Shown here piece by piece: positions 14,671 to 23,802 of a stretch of DNA of 37,573 nucleotides; position 1 is the stretch's first letter; every line of letters begins with the position of its first letter. The notes beneath the pieces were generated by a model. The model was not told where the DNA came from and did no database searches. It saw only the letters and a list, made by a program, of their open reading frames with translations. A program made the translations under genes and the position numbers. Origin of the DNA: Myxococcus vastator (GTDB lineage Bacteria > Myxococcota > Myxococcia > Myxococcales > Myxococcaceae). The DNA is taken from positions 1 through 37,573 of the forward strand of contig NZ_JAAIYB010000025.1 in assembly GCF_010894475.1 (NCBI RefSeq), read 5' to 3'.

Positions 14671-15786
14671 ATGTCCCTGCAAGGCACCCTGAAGGACTTT
14701 GGTATTGGCGACATCCTGCAGCTCATCGGGCAGCAGCAGAAGACGGGCACGCTCCACGTCCGCGCCAGGGACCAGGAAGTGCGTATCGGCTTCAACGATG
14801 GCCACATCATCAAGGCGGAGAGCGTCACCCGGAAGCGCAAGGAGCTCATCGGCGCCATGCTGGTGCGCTCGGAGCTCATCACCGAGACGCAGCTCGAGGC
14901 GGCCCTGGAGACGCAGCGCCGCACGCTCAAGCGCCTGGGGGACGTGCTCGTCTCCAGCCAGGCCCTCACCGCCGAGCGCTTCCAGGCGATGATGCAGCTG
15001 CAGGCCACGGAGACCCTCTACCGGCTCTTCACCTGGAAGTCGGGCACCTACGAATTCGTCCAGGAGCCGGTGGAGCCTGACGCGGAGGCCATCCATCCGT
15101 TGCGCGCCGAGACGGTGCTCATGGAAGGCTTCCGGATGGTGGATGAGTGGCCCGTCATCCGGCAGAAAATCCACCGCGACGACCTGACCTTCGAGCGCAT
15201 CAAGGCCCTGCCTCAGCCGCGCGCGGAAGAGGGCGGGGAGCTGGGCGCCATCGGTCCTGCGGAGCGGCGCATCTACGATGAGCTCTCCCCCGGGAGGGAC
15301 TTGCGCAAGCTGGTGGACATCTCCTGCCTGGGCGAGTTCGAGACCTGCAAGGCGCTCTACAACCTGGTGAAGGGCGAGTACGTCCGCCCGATTCTTCCGG
15401 AGGGCGCTCCGGCCCCCGTTCCAGGGGACCAGCGCCTGCTTGTTCGCGTGGCGGGGCCGGTGGGGCGCCTCGTCGCCACCGTGGGGGTCCTGGCGGCGGT
15501 GGCGCTGGTGGTGCCCCGGGCCGTGAGCAGGGACCCCGCGGCGGGCGTCGCCGCGGTGTTCGCGGATGCCGCGGCCCAACGTCATGTTTCCCAGGCCCAA
15601 CGCGTCCGCATCGAGGCCGCGCTCGAGGTGTTTCGTCTGGAACGCGGTGAGTTGCCCGAGCGTCTGGATTCTTTGGTGCAGGCTGGACTGTTGAAGCCGG
15701 GCGAACTGAAATATCCGTGGCGGGAAGAGTACTATTACCGGCGGTTGGCCGCTCGGCAGTTCATTCTCCTGCCACCCTTGCGCTAG
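14671..15786 (+). CDS. DUF4388-domain protein with membrane anchor and pseudopilin-like C-terminus
   Basis: The 371-residue protein opens with a DUF4388 domain (about 1-140): LQGTLKDFGIGDILQLIGQQQKTGTL, a GHIIKAES turn, then a GspE-N/PatA-like helical part (LIGAMLVRSELITETQLEAAL and LGDVLVSSQALT). DUF4388 proteins are abundant in myxobacteria and often link to regulators or motility and secretion; the specific role is unknown. A second helical region (180-245) follows, then one hydrophobic helix (about 258-280). The periplasmic tail (295-371) has ALEVFRLERGELPERLDSLVQAGLL and YPW-YYYR, which recalls the C-terminal head of type II secretion major pseudopilins; this last similarity is by eye only. 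GGGGGAG at 14655-14661 precedes the ATG by 9 bases. It lies 6 bases after the TPR gene. Confidence 0.8.
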   Translation: MSLQGTLKDFGIGDILQLIGQQQKTGTLHVRARDQEVRIGFNDGHIIKAESVTRKRKELIGAMLVRSELITETQLEAALETQRRTLKRLGDVLVSSQALTAERFQAMMQLQATETLYRLFTWKSGTYEFVQEPVEPDAEAIHPLRAETVLMEGFRMVDEWPVIRQKIHRDDLTFERIKALPQPRAEEGGELGAIGPAERRIYDELSPGRDLRKLVDISCLGEFETCKALYNLVKGEYVRPILPEGAPAPVPGDQRLLVRVAGPVGRLVATVGVLAAVALVVPRAVSRDPAAGVAAVFADAAAQRHVSQAQRVRIEAALEVFRLERGELPERLDSLVQAGLLKPGELKYPWREEYYYRRLAARQFILLPPLR

Positions 15787-15804
15787 TCCTGACACAAAGT
15801 CGTC

Positions 15805-15833
15805 TTTCGCGGCCCTGAGGGCGGCGTTACGTT
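15805..15833 (+). promoter_or_regulatory. Candidate phoH promoter
   Basis: TTTCGC (15805-15810), a 17-base spacer and TACGTT (15828-15833) form a moderate -35/-10 pair. The start would lie near 15840, leaving about 34 bases of leader that include the GAGGAAG ribosome site of phoH. Confidence 0.35.
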
Positions 15834-15873
15834 GGTGTCAGCCGTAGCGACATAGACCGAGGAAGAATCCGCA

Positions 15874-16956
<1,083 letters not shown>

Positions 16957-17049
16957 CGGTGCCGAAACCTACTTGCGCCCACCCGCGCGTACCCTGCCGG
17001 GCGGGCGTACCCCATCCCACCCTCGCGAATATTCCCAGGCGTTGCGTCC

Positions 17050-17079
17050 TTGAAGGATCCGCGACGCCTTATCTAGGGT
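17050..17079 (+). promoter_or_regulatory. Candidate promoter of the PgpH-like gene
   Basis: TTGAAG (17050-17055), an 18-base spacer and TAGGGT (17074-17079) form a promoter-like pair. The ATG is 10 bases after the -10, so the transcript would have a leader of only a few bases. This suggests the gene can be transcribed separately from phoH. Confidence 0.4.
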
Positions 17080-17089
17080 GAGGACTCCC

Positions 17090-19594
17090 ATGGCCGAATC
17101 GGAAACGCAGCCCCCTGGGCGCAGTCCACTGGACGCGCTCGCCGAACGCCTCGGACTGGACAACGGCGTCTGGGGGCGGCGCGCCATCCAGGTCCTTCTC
17201 CTGGTGGCCGTCTCCATTGGCGCGGGCTTCGTCATCTCGCCGGGCCTCTACAGCCAGCAGATTCCGGCGTTGGCGGAGGAGCACCTCGGCAAGCCGTTCC
17301 GGGCCAGCTCGCCCGCGGGCTTCAAGGCCGCGCGGGACTACGAGGTCGTCCACCGCGCCATGACGCAGCAGCGGCGCCAGGACGCGCGCGCGGCCGTCAA
17401 GCCCGTGTATGACTTGAACCCCGCCGTCCTGGGGCAGCTGCGGGCGACGGTGAGCTCCGCCTTCTCGTCCATGCGCCTGCACCTGGACGAACTCGCGGAG
17501 GCGCAGACCGAGTCGGAGCCCGAGGATCGCGAGGCGCCCCGCCGCCGCAAGCCCGCCGCGTCCCCGGAGATGGTGGAGTTGGAGCGCGGCACCCGCGAGA
17601 AGATGCGGGCGGAGCTCCAGGAGCGCTTCTTCGGCAAGCGCGACGCCGTGCTGGAGGCCGAGGACTTCCAGGCGCTCTACGCCACCCGCTTCTCACAGGA
17701 GGCGGAGACGGCCACGCTGCTGGTGCTGGAGCGGGCGTACCGCTCCGAGCGCGGCGCGGTCCATGTGGCGGGCTCCCGGGAGGAACTGGCGCGGGAGGCG
17801 CATCAGGGCCTCACCGTCCGCGACGTGGTGAACAAGGCCGAGGAGTCCCTGTCCGGGGGTTCCACCCAGGTGGTGGACGTCCCCGAGGCGCACCAGGAGA
17901 TGGAGCGCTTCGCCTCGGTGCCCGGCAACCTGATGCCGGACGCGCCGGGCGTGCAGCGCCGCGCCATCCTCCGGCTGGCCCAGCGGCTGGTGCGGCCGAA
18001 CCTCACCATCAACATCGCGGAGTCGGACGCGCGCCGGACGCAGGCCGCTCAGGCGGTGAAGGACGCCGTCATCTCCATCAAGAAGGGCCAGCGCGTCATC
18101 GGCGACGGTGAGCTGGTCAACGAGTCGCACCTGGTCATCCTGCGCGGCATGCGCGCGGAGACGGACCGGCTGGACCTGGTCCAGCTCCAGGCGGGCGGCA
18201 CCGGCCTGGTGGGCCTGCTCATCGTGTCGTTCTACTTCTTCTGCAGCGCCGCCTTCCGCCGCTTCCGGCCCACGCGCAAGGACGGCGTGCTGCTGGGCCT
18301 GCTGCTCCTGGGCCTGCTGGGACTGCTGCAGGTCTGGGTGTCCATCGCTGACGCGGTGCAGGACCGCTACACCGCGCTGCCCATCGAGGCCTTCTATTAC
18401 GCCTTCCCCGTGGCGGCCGGCGCCATGCTGGTGCGCTTCATCCTCACGCAGGAGCTGGCGCTCTTCTTCGCGCTCGTCTTCTCCTGCCTCACCGGCGTGA
18501 TGCTGGGCAACTCGCTGGCCTTCGGCGTCTTCACGCTGGTGGGCTCGCTGGTGGCGGCCGACCGCATCGTGAAGGCGAAGGACCGCGTGGGCATCTTCCG
18601 CGCGGGGCTGGTGACGGGCGCGGTGAACCTGGTGGCGGTGCTCTTCCTCTTCCTCGTGGAAGGCAAGGGCCTGTCGGCCGACACCCTCCTCACCGCGCTG
18701 AGCGCCTTCGTGGGCTCCTCGCTGGCGGTGCCGGTGATGGTGATGGCGCTCACGCCGCTCATCGAGGCCACCTTCGGCTACGCGTCGGACATCAAGCTGC
18801 TGGAGCTGGCGAACCTGAACCACCCGGCGCTCAAGGAACTCATCGTCCAGGCGCCCGGCACGTACCACCACTCCATCATCATCGGCTCGCTGGTGGAGAA
18901 CGCGGCGGAGACGATTGGGGCCAACCCGCTGCTGGCGCGCTCGTGTGCGTACTACCACGACATCGGCAAGGGCCGGAACCCGCTCTACTTCGGGGAGAAC
19001 CAGAAGGGGGAGAACCGCCATGACGCGCTCGCGCCGGCGATGAGCGCGGTCATCATCAAGCGGCACGTGACGGAGGGCCTGGAGATGGCCCGTCAGTACC
19101 GGCTGCCCAAGCTGGTGGCGGATGCGATTCCGCAGCACCACGGCACGCGCACGGTGGGTTACTTCTACCACAAGGCCTTGAAGGAGCAGGAGGGCAAGGA
19201 AGGCGCTCCGCCCATCGACGAGAGCATCTACCGCTACCCGGGTCCGAAGCCCCAGTTCCGCGAGGCGGCGCTGGTGATGATCGCCGACGCGGTGGAGGCC
19301 TCCACGCGCTCCATGACGGACCCCACCACGCCCAAGCTCCACGCGCAGGTGCAGAAGATCATCAACCTCATCTTCTCCGAGGGTCAGCTCGACGAGTGTG
19401 ACCTGACGCTGAAGGACCTCAACCTCATCTCGCAGTCCTTCCTGCACACGCTCGAGGGCATCTACCACACGCGTCCGGCCTACCCGGCGGGCGCCGTGGG
19501 TGGCGGCAAGGCGCCGCCGTTGGTGGTGGCGGGCGCGGTGCCTCGGCCCGTGGAAGGCAGCAAGGACAAGGCGCGGACCGCGGGGGGGACATGA
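17090..19594 (+). CDS. pgpH: PgpH-like membrane HD-domain phosphohydrolase (7TMR-HD family)
   Basis: The 834-residue protein has an N-terminal membrane helix (about 29-52), a large extracytoplasmic region (about 55-365) matching the 7TMR-HDED ligand-binding part, seven closely spaced membrane helices (about 370-565), and a cytoplasmic HD domain. In the HD domain the metal ligands are visible: YHHS with H593/H594, YYHDIGKG with H623-D624, then HV, IPQHHG and a final D in MIADAVEAS. In Listeria the family member PgpH cleaves cyclic di-AMP to pApA; activity and substrate here are inferred from family. ATG at 17090 is preceded by AGGA at 17081-17084; a GTG at 17078 overlaps the -10. Its stop overlaps the next start (ATGA). 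Confidence 0.9.
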   Translation: MAESETQPPGRSPLDALAERLGLDNGVWGRRAIQVLLLVAVSIGAGFVISPGLYSQQIPALAEEHLGKPFRASSPAGFKAARDYEVVHRAMTQQRRQDARAAVKPVYDLNPAVLGQLRATVSSAFSSMRLHLDELAEAQTESEPEDREAPRRRKPAASPEMVELERGTREKMRAELQERFFGKRDAVLEAEDFQALYATRFSQEAETATLLVLERAYRSERGAVHVAGSREELAREAHQGLTVRDVVNKAEESLSGGSTQVVDVPEAHQEMERFASVPGNLMPDAPGVQRRAILRLAQRLVRPNLTINIAESDARRTQAAQAVKDAVISIKKGQRVIGDGELVNESHLVILRGMRAETDRLDLVQLQAGGTGLVGLLIVSFYFFCSAAFRRFRPTRKDGVLLGLLLLGLLGLLQVWVSIADAVQDRYTALPIEAFYYAFPVAAGAMLVRFILTQELALFFALVFSCLTGVMLGNSLAFGVFTLVGSLVAADRIVKAKDRVGIFRAGLVTGAVNLVAVLFLFLVEGKGLSADTLLTALSAFVGSSLAVPVMVMALTPLIEATFGYASDIKLLELANLNHPALKELIVQAPGTYHHSIIIGSLVENAAETIGANPLLARSCAYYHDIGKGRNPLYFGENQKGENRHDALAPAMSAVIIKRHVTEGLEMARQYRLPKLVADAIPQHHGTRTVGYFYHKALKEQEGKEGAPPIDESIYRYPGPKPQFREAALVMIADAVEASTRSMTDPTTPKLHAQVQKIINLIFSEGQLDECDLTLKDLNLISQSFLHTLEGIYHTRPAYPAGAVGGGKAPPLVVAGAVPRPVEGSKDKARTAGGT

Positions 19595-20475
19595 GCGGTG
19601 CACGAAGGGGCAATGGCGTGAGATTGCGCAAGGGGAAGCTGATTCCCCGTGACGACGGCAAGCGCATCGAGGAGTTCGTGGGCGCGGCCACCACCCACAC
19701 GGACTCCGCGTCCGTCGCGCGGATGCTGGCCCCCCCGGGCTGGTCCGAACCGGCGCAGCGCCCCGAGTTCGACGAGGTCGTCATCGTCCTCACGGGCGAG
19801 CTGACCGTCGTCGTGGAGGGCCGCCGCGAGCGCATCCCCGCGGGCGAGGTCGGACTGGTGCCGCGCGGCAAGCGCGTGGTGTACCGCAACGACGGCCAGG
19901 GCGCGTGTGACTACTGGTCGGTGTGCGCGCCCGCGTTCCGCCCGGAGCTGGCGCACATGGAGGCGCCCAAGCCCCGCGTCCAGGAGAACCACGTCGTCAT
20001 CCAGGTGGCCCATGGCCAGGGCCGCGACTTCGCGCGCCTGCTGACGACCTGGGCCAAGGACTACCTGGTGCAGCTCGAGCTGTCCGGCGTGGAGCTGTCC
20101 CTGTCCCTGGTGGACGACCGGGCCATCCGCCGGCTCAACCGCACCTGGCGCCAGAAGGACAAGGCGACGGACGTGCTGAGCTTCCCCGCGGGCGACCTGC
20201 CCAAGGGCACGCCGGGCCCGCGTCCGCTGGGGGACGTGGTCATCTCCCTGGACACGGCGAAGCGGCAGGCCAAGGAGTACGGCCGCACGCTGGAGTCGGA
20301 GCTGGCGCGCTACCTGGCGCACGGCCTGCTCCACCTGCTGGGGCACGACCACGAGCGCCCCCGGGACGCCAAGCGCATGGCGGCCCTGGAGGAACAGCTC
20401 CTGGGCGAGCGGGGAATGGTGGCGGACTCGCTCCAGGTGGATGCAAAGGCCCGCCGCGCCCGCAGCCTCATGTAG
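19591..20475 (+). CDS. ybeY: Cupin domain fused to endoribonuclease YbeY
   Basis: YbeY is a metal-dependent endoribonuclease for 16S rRNA 3' maturation and ribosome quality control. In this 294-residue product, residues ~1-122 form a cupin-type beta-barrel (PEFDEVVIVLTGELTVVVEGR, then IPAGEVGLVPRGKRVVYRND), and residues ~130-294 are a full YbeY: LNRTWRQKDKATDVLSFP, LGDVVISL and the zinc motif with H244, H248 and H254. The frame is continuous across the join. An internal ATG at 19957 (M123) has CGGAG at 19943-19947, 9 bases upstream, so a free YbeY might also be made. The ATG at 19591 overlaps the pgpH stop; a GTG at 19618 is an alternative. The cupin lacks a clear set of histidine ligands. 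Confidence 0.9.
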   Translation: MSGARRGNGVRLRKGKLIPRDDGKRIEEFVGAATTHTDSASVARMLAPPGWSEPAQRPEFDEVVIVLTGELTVVVEGRRERIPAGEVGLVPRGKRVVYRNDGQGACDYWSVCAPAFRPELAHMEAPKPRVQENHVVIQVAHGQGRDFARLLTTWAKDYLVQLELSGVELSLSLVDDRAIRRLNRTWRQKDKATDVLSFPAGDLPKGTPGPRPLGDVVISLDTAKRQAKEYGRTLESELARYLAHGLLHLLGHDHERPRDAKRMAALEEQLLGERGMVADSLQVDAKARRARSLM

Positions 20476-20507
20476 GCCCCTCGCTGGACAATCCAGCATC
20501 CATCCCG

Positions 20508-20535
20508 TTGAGCCGGGCGGCGTGCGTGATAGGTA
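20508..20535 (+). promoter_or_regulatory. Possible promoter of the DUF4105/Lnb-like gene
   Basis: TTGAGC (20508-20513), a 16-base spacer and TAGGTA (20530-20535) could be a weak promoter; the -10 lacks its final T. It lies between ybeY and the DUF4105 gene, which are 88 bases apart. Confidence 0.25.
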
Positions 20536-20563
20536 GGCGGCCTCCCGCGTGTTGGACCCAGCC

Positions 20564-21886
20564 ATGCTCCGCCCATCACTCATCGCCTCCTGCCTGCTCG
20601 GCCTGCTGCTCCTGGCGGCGCCCGCGCGCGCGGCCACTCCGCCGCCGTGGGGCACGGGAGAGAGCCAGGGCGAAGACCTGGCCATCCTCCTGGTGACCTT
20701 CAGTCCCGGGGATGACGTGCCCTCGTGGTGGGGCCACGGCTCGCTGGTGGTGGAGGACCGGCGGCGGCGGATGTCGCGCCTCTACAACTACGGCATGTTC
20801 TCCTTCGACGAGGCCATGCTCGCGCGCTTCGCCATGGGCCGGCTGGAGTTCTGGGTGGGCCAGTCGTCGGTGGGCGGCACCTTCCGCCACTACCAGGCCG
20901 AGGACCGCGACGTCCGCGTGCAGGAGCTCAACCTCACGCCCGAGCAGCGCGTCGTCGTGGCGAAGCGGCTGGCGGACAACGTGCTGCCGGAGAACCGCGA
21001 GTACCTGTACCACCACTACAACGACAACTGCGTCACGCGGCTGCGGGACATGATTGACGTGGCCACGGGCGGCCAGCTCCGCGAGGCGGACCGGGCCCCG
21101 GGGCGGATGACGCTGCGCGAGCACACCCGGCGCTACACCGCGGTGAACGCGCCCATGAGCGTGCTGCTCGACTTCATGATGAACGACGAAATCGACCGTC
21201 CCATCACGAAGTGGGAGGAGGCCTTCCTCCCGGACGAGCTGGAAGCGCAAGTCGCGGCGCTCCAGGTGAAGGGCGCGGATGGGCAGCGGGGTTCGCTCGC
21301 GGCGAAGAGCTGGAACCACTACGAATCCTCCAAGCGTCAGCGTCCGCCGGCGGAGCCGCCCCCGTGGGGGCCGTGGCTTCTCGCGCTGGGCCTGGGCCTG
21401 GGCGGCCTGGCGGTGGGCCTGGCGGTGTGGGAGCGCCAGCGGGGCAGCCGCGTGGCCCGCCTGCTGCTCGGGCTGGAGAACGCCGTGCTGGGGCTGGCGC
21501 TCGGGCTGCCGGGCACCGCGCTGTTCATCATGTGGCTGGTGACGGACCACACGGTGACGTTCCGCAATGAGAATCTCTTCCTGGCCAACCCGCTGACGCT
21601 GCTGGCGCTGCCCTTCGGCGTGGCCCTGACGTGGGGCAGCCAGAAGGCCCGCGCGCGCCTGTTCAAGGTGTGGACGCTGCTGGCGGCGCTGGGGGTGCTG
21701 GGCGTGGTGCTCAAGGTGTTGCCGCCCTTCGACCAGGACAACTGGCGGCTCATCGCGCTCATCCTGCCCATCTCCCTGGGCATGGCGGGCGCATTCGGTC
21801 TGGACCGGGTGCTGGCGCGCCTCCCCGGGGCGGACCGCGCGTCAGCCGGACGGCGGGATACCGTCGCATCGCTGAAGACTCCCTAG
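20564..21886 (+). CDS. DUF4105 / Lnb-type membrane protein, candidate lipoprotein N-acyltransferase
   Basis: The 440-residue protein has a signal peptide (MLRPSL...APARA, about 1-23), an extracytoplasmic DUF4105 domain with WWGHGS (H58), YNYGMFSFDE, WVGQSS and YNDNCVTRLRD (C156), and a C-terminal membrane part of five or so helices from about residue 265, including the family-typical TDHTVTFRNENLFLANPL loop. H58 and C156 fit a Cys-His catalytic pair. The family now includes Lnb, a lipoprotein N-acyltransferase described in Bacteroides; the activity here is inferred from architecture. Start ATG 20564 gives a normal signal peptide; a GTG at 20549 is also in frame. The gene is followed by prfB after 18 bases. 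Confidence 0.85.
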   Translation: MLRPSLIASCLLGLLLLAAPARAATPPPWGTGESQGEDLAILLVTFSPGDDVPSWWGHGSLVVEDRRRRMSRLYNYGMFSFDEAMLARFAMGRLEFWVGQSSVGGTFRHYQAEDRDVRVQELNLTPEQRVVVAKRLADNVLPENREYLYHHYNDNCVTRLRDMIDVATGGQLREADRAPGRMTLREHTRRYTAVNAPMSVLLDFMMNDEIDRPITKWEEAFLPDELEAQVAALQVKGADGQRGSLAAKSWNHYESSKRQRPPAEPPPWGPWLLALGLGLGGLAVGLAVWERQRGSRVARLLLGLENAVLGLALGLPGTALFIMWLVTDHTVTFRNENLFLANPLTLLALPFGVALTWGSQKARARLFKVWTLLAALGVLGVVLKVLPPFDQDNWRLIALILPISLGMAGAFGLDRVLARLPGADRASAGRRDTVASLKTP

Positions 21887-21904
21887 AGGACACGGAAAGA
21901 AGCC

Positions 21905-23027
21905 ATGGCGAACGATTCGATGGAGAAGATCAACGTCCTGAGGGAGCGCGTGTTGGCGCTCCGGGGGCATCTTTGACCTCGACCGCAAGCGGTCCCGCAT
22001 CGCGCTGATTGAACGCGACTCCACGCAGCCCACCTTCTGGGACGACAACACCAAGGCGCAGGCGCTCCTGAAGGAGAAGTCCACGCTGGAGGCCAGCGTC
22101 GGCGCCTACGACAAGGTGATGCGCGGCCTGGATGACGCGCAGGCGCTCTTCGAGCTGGCCGCCGAGGCCAACGACGAGGCCACCACCCAGGAGGCGGAGG
22201 GCTCCCTCACGGGGCTGGAGGGCGACGTCGCCAGGCTGGAGCTGGCGCGCATGCTGTCCGGCGAGCAGGACCGCAGCAGCTGCTTCATGGACATCAACGC
22301 TGGCGCCGGTGGCACGGACTCCATGGACTGGGCAGCCATGCTGCTGCGCATGTACACCCGCTACTGCGAGCACAAGGGCTGGAAGGTCGAAATCAACGAC
22401 GAGGTGCCGGGGGAAGAGGCGGGCTTCAAGAACGTCTCCCTGCGCATCGAAGGTGACTTCGCCTACGGCTATCTGAAGGCGGAGGTGGGCGTGCACCGGC
22501 TGGTGCGGATTTCGCCCTTCGACGCCAACGCGCGCCGGCAGACGGCCTTCGCGTCCGTGGACGTCTATCCGGAGGTGGATGACACCATTCAAATCGATAT
22601 CCCGGAGAAGGACATCGATTTGAAGTTCATCCGTGGCGGCGGCGCGGGCGGCCAGAAGGTGAACAAGACGTCGTCCACCGCGCAGCTGCGCCACCTGCCC
22701 ACCGGCATCATCATCACCTGCCAGACGGAGCGCTCGCAGTCGGCCAACAAGGACATGGCCTTCAAGATCCTGCGAGGCCGCCTGTACGAGCTGGAGATGA
22801 AGAAGCGCGAGGCCGCGCGTGACGCCGCCGAGGCGCAGAAGAAGGACATCTCCTTCGGCTCGCAGATCCGCTCCTACGTGCTGGCGCCGTACCGCATGGT
22901 CAAGGACCTGCGCACCGGCATCGAGACGGGCAACGTGGACGCCGTGCTGGATGGGGAACTGGAGGAGTTCGTCACCGCCCAGCTCCTGGGCGTGAAGAAC
23001 CCCAACCGCGGCGCGGGCGCGGACTGA
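21905..23027 (+). CDS. prfB: Peptide chain release factor 2, made by programmed +1 frameshift
   Basis: RF2 ends translation at UGA and UAA. The product is read as 21905-21973 joined to 21975-23027 (373 residues). The first 23 codons end at an in-frame TGA (21974-21976); skipping one T (21974) continues as GAC. Codon recognition tripeptide SPF is at residues 203-205, and the GGQ that triggers peptide release at 248-250 (GGGAGGQKVNKTSS). Length and motif spacing match E. coli RF2. The ATG at 21905 follows the DUF4105 stop by 18 bases with a GGAAAGAAG stretch as ribosome site. Without the shift a 23-residue peptide would be made, as expected for RF2 autoregulation. Confidence 0.97.
21962..21977 (+). 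promoter_or_regulatory. RF2 programmed +1 frameshift site
   Basis: The string CGGGGGCATCTTTGAC contains an internal Shine-Dalgarno-like GGGGG (21963-21967) three bases before CTT, then TGA and C. It matches the E. coli prfB site in layout (SD-like GGGGG, 3-base spacing, CUU slip codon, UGA-C). When RF2 is scarce the ribosome pauses at UGA and slips forward one base. Confidence 0.97.
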
Positions 23028-23064
23028 GCAGGCGCCGCGCCTCACCGGCTCCTCGCCTTCGCCC

Positions 23065-23093
23065 GGAACCTTTTCCGCGGCCCTGCTGTCGGA
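23065..23093 (+). promoter_or_regulatory. Candidate ECF-type autoregulatory promoter
   Basis: GGAACC (23065-23070) followed after 17 bases by GTCGGA (23088-23093) resembles the GGAAC / GTC-type promoters used by RpoE-like ECF sigma factors. It lies about 80 bases before the sigma factor start, fitting autoregulation. The overlapping hairpin at 23075-23102 could interfere with or modulate it. Confidence 0.4.
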
Positions 23094-23102
23094 GGGCCGC
23101 GG
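23075..23102. terminator. Hairpin after prfB
   Basis: A perfect 10-bp stem, CCGCGGCCCT (23075-23084) and AGGGCCGCGG (23093-23102), with an 8-base loop lies 47 bases after the prfB stop. No T tract follows. It may end prfB transcription; because it covers the spacer and -10 of the candidate ECF promoter it could also be an operator. Confidence 0.5.
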
Positions 23103-23172
23103 GGCAGGGGACGGAGGTAGGCTTCAGGGACGGTGGCACCTCCTGCGGAGGGGCTGTCGCGGGAGGACACGG

Positions 23173-23802
23173 GTGGCATCGGGCGGCGTGCTCGAAATCG
23201 GACAGGAAGAGGCCGCCGCCGCGGACGCGTCCGAGTCGCGCCGTCAGGACGCCGCGCTGCTGGCCCGGCTGCGCCGAGGGGAGCCGGACGCCTTCGAGCT
23301 GCTGGTGCGCACGCACCAGGACCGGCTCTACGACTTCTGCGTCCGCATGGTGGGAGACCGTGAGGAAGCCCACGACCTGGTGCAGGAAATCTTCGTCAGC
23401 GTGCACCAGAACGTCCGCCGCTTCCGCGAGGACTCGAAGCTGTCCACCTGGCTGTTCCGCATCACCCGCAACCACTGCATCAACCGGCTCAAGTACCTGA
23501 AGCGCCGGGGCCGGGGCCGCTCCGAAGTGTTCGACGAGGCCGCGGCCCTGCGCGCCGAAGGCGGGGGCACCGCGCCTGGCCCGGACGCGGCCCTGGAGTC
23601 CGCGCGCGAGCGCGCCCGGGTGCAGTGGGCCATCTCCCAGTTGGAGCCGGACGCGCGCATGCTGGTGGCGCTGCGCGACATCGAAGGCCTCAGCTACGAC
23701 GAAATCATCGACATCACCGAGCTACCGGAGGGAACGGTGAAGAGCCGGCTCCACCGGGCCCGGGAAAAACTGGCGGACCTCCTGGGGCGGCTTGAGCCAT
23801 GA
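23173..23802 (+). CDS. ECF (RpoE-like) RNA polymerase sigma factor
   Basis: The 209-residue protein has sigma region 2 (about 25-110: LLARLRRGEPDAFELLVRTHQDRLYDFCVRMVGDREEAHDLVQEIFVSV, then FREDSKLSTWLFRITRNHCINRLK) and region 4 (about 145-205: ISQLEPDARMLVALRDIEGLSYDEIIDITELPEGTVKSRLHRAREKL), with a short linker and no region 3, as in the ECF group. It would direct polymerase to stress or envelope promoters. The start is GTG at 23173 with GGGAGG (23161-23166) 6 bases upstream. Its stop overlaps the anti-sigma start (ATGA). A membrane anti-sigma partner and the neighbouring outer-membrane assembly genes suggest an envelope-stress signal; that is inference. Confidence 0.95.
   Translation: MASGGVLEIGQEEAAAADASESRRQDAALLARLRRGEPDAFELLVRTHQDRLYDFCVRMVGDREEAHDLVQEIFVSVHQNVRRFREDSKLSTWLFRITRNHCINRLKYLKRRGRGRSEVFDEAAALRAEGGGTAPGPDAALESARERARVQWAISQLEPDARMLVALRDIEGLSYDEIIDITELPEGTVKSRLHRAREKLADLLGRLEP

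Noticed and set aside
22116..23027. prfB starting at the internal ATG 22116
   Set aside because: The N-terminal coding sequence upstream is conserved RF2 sequence read through the programmed frameshift, so the late start would drop about 70 residues.
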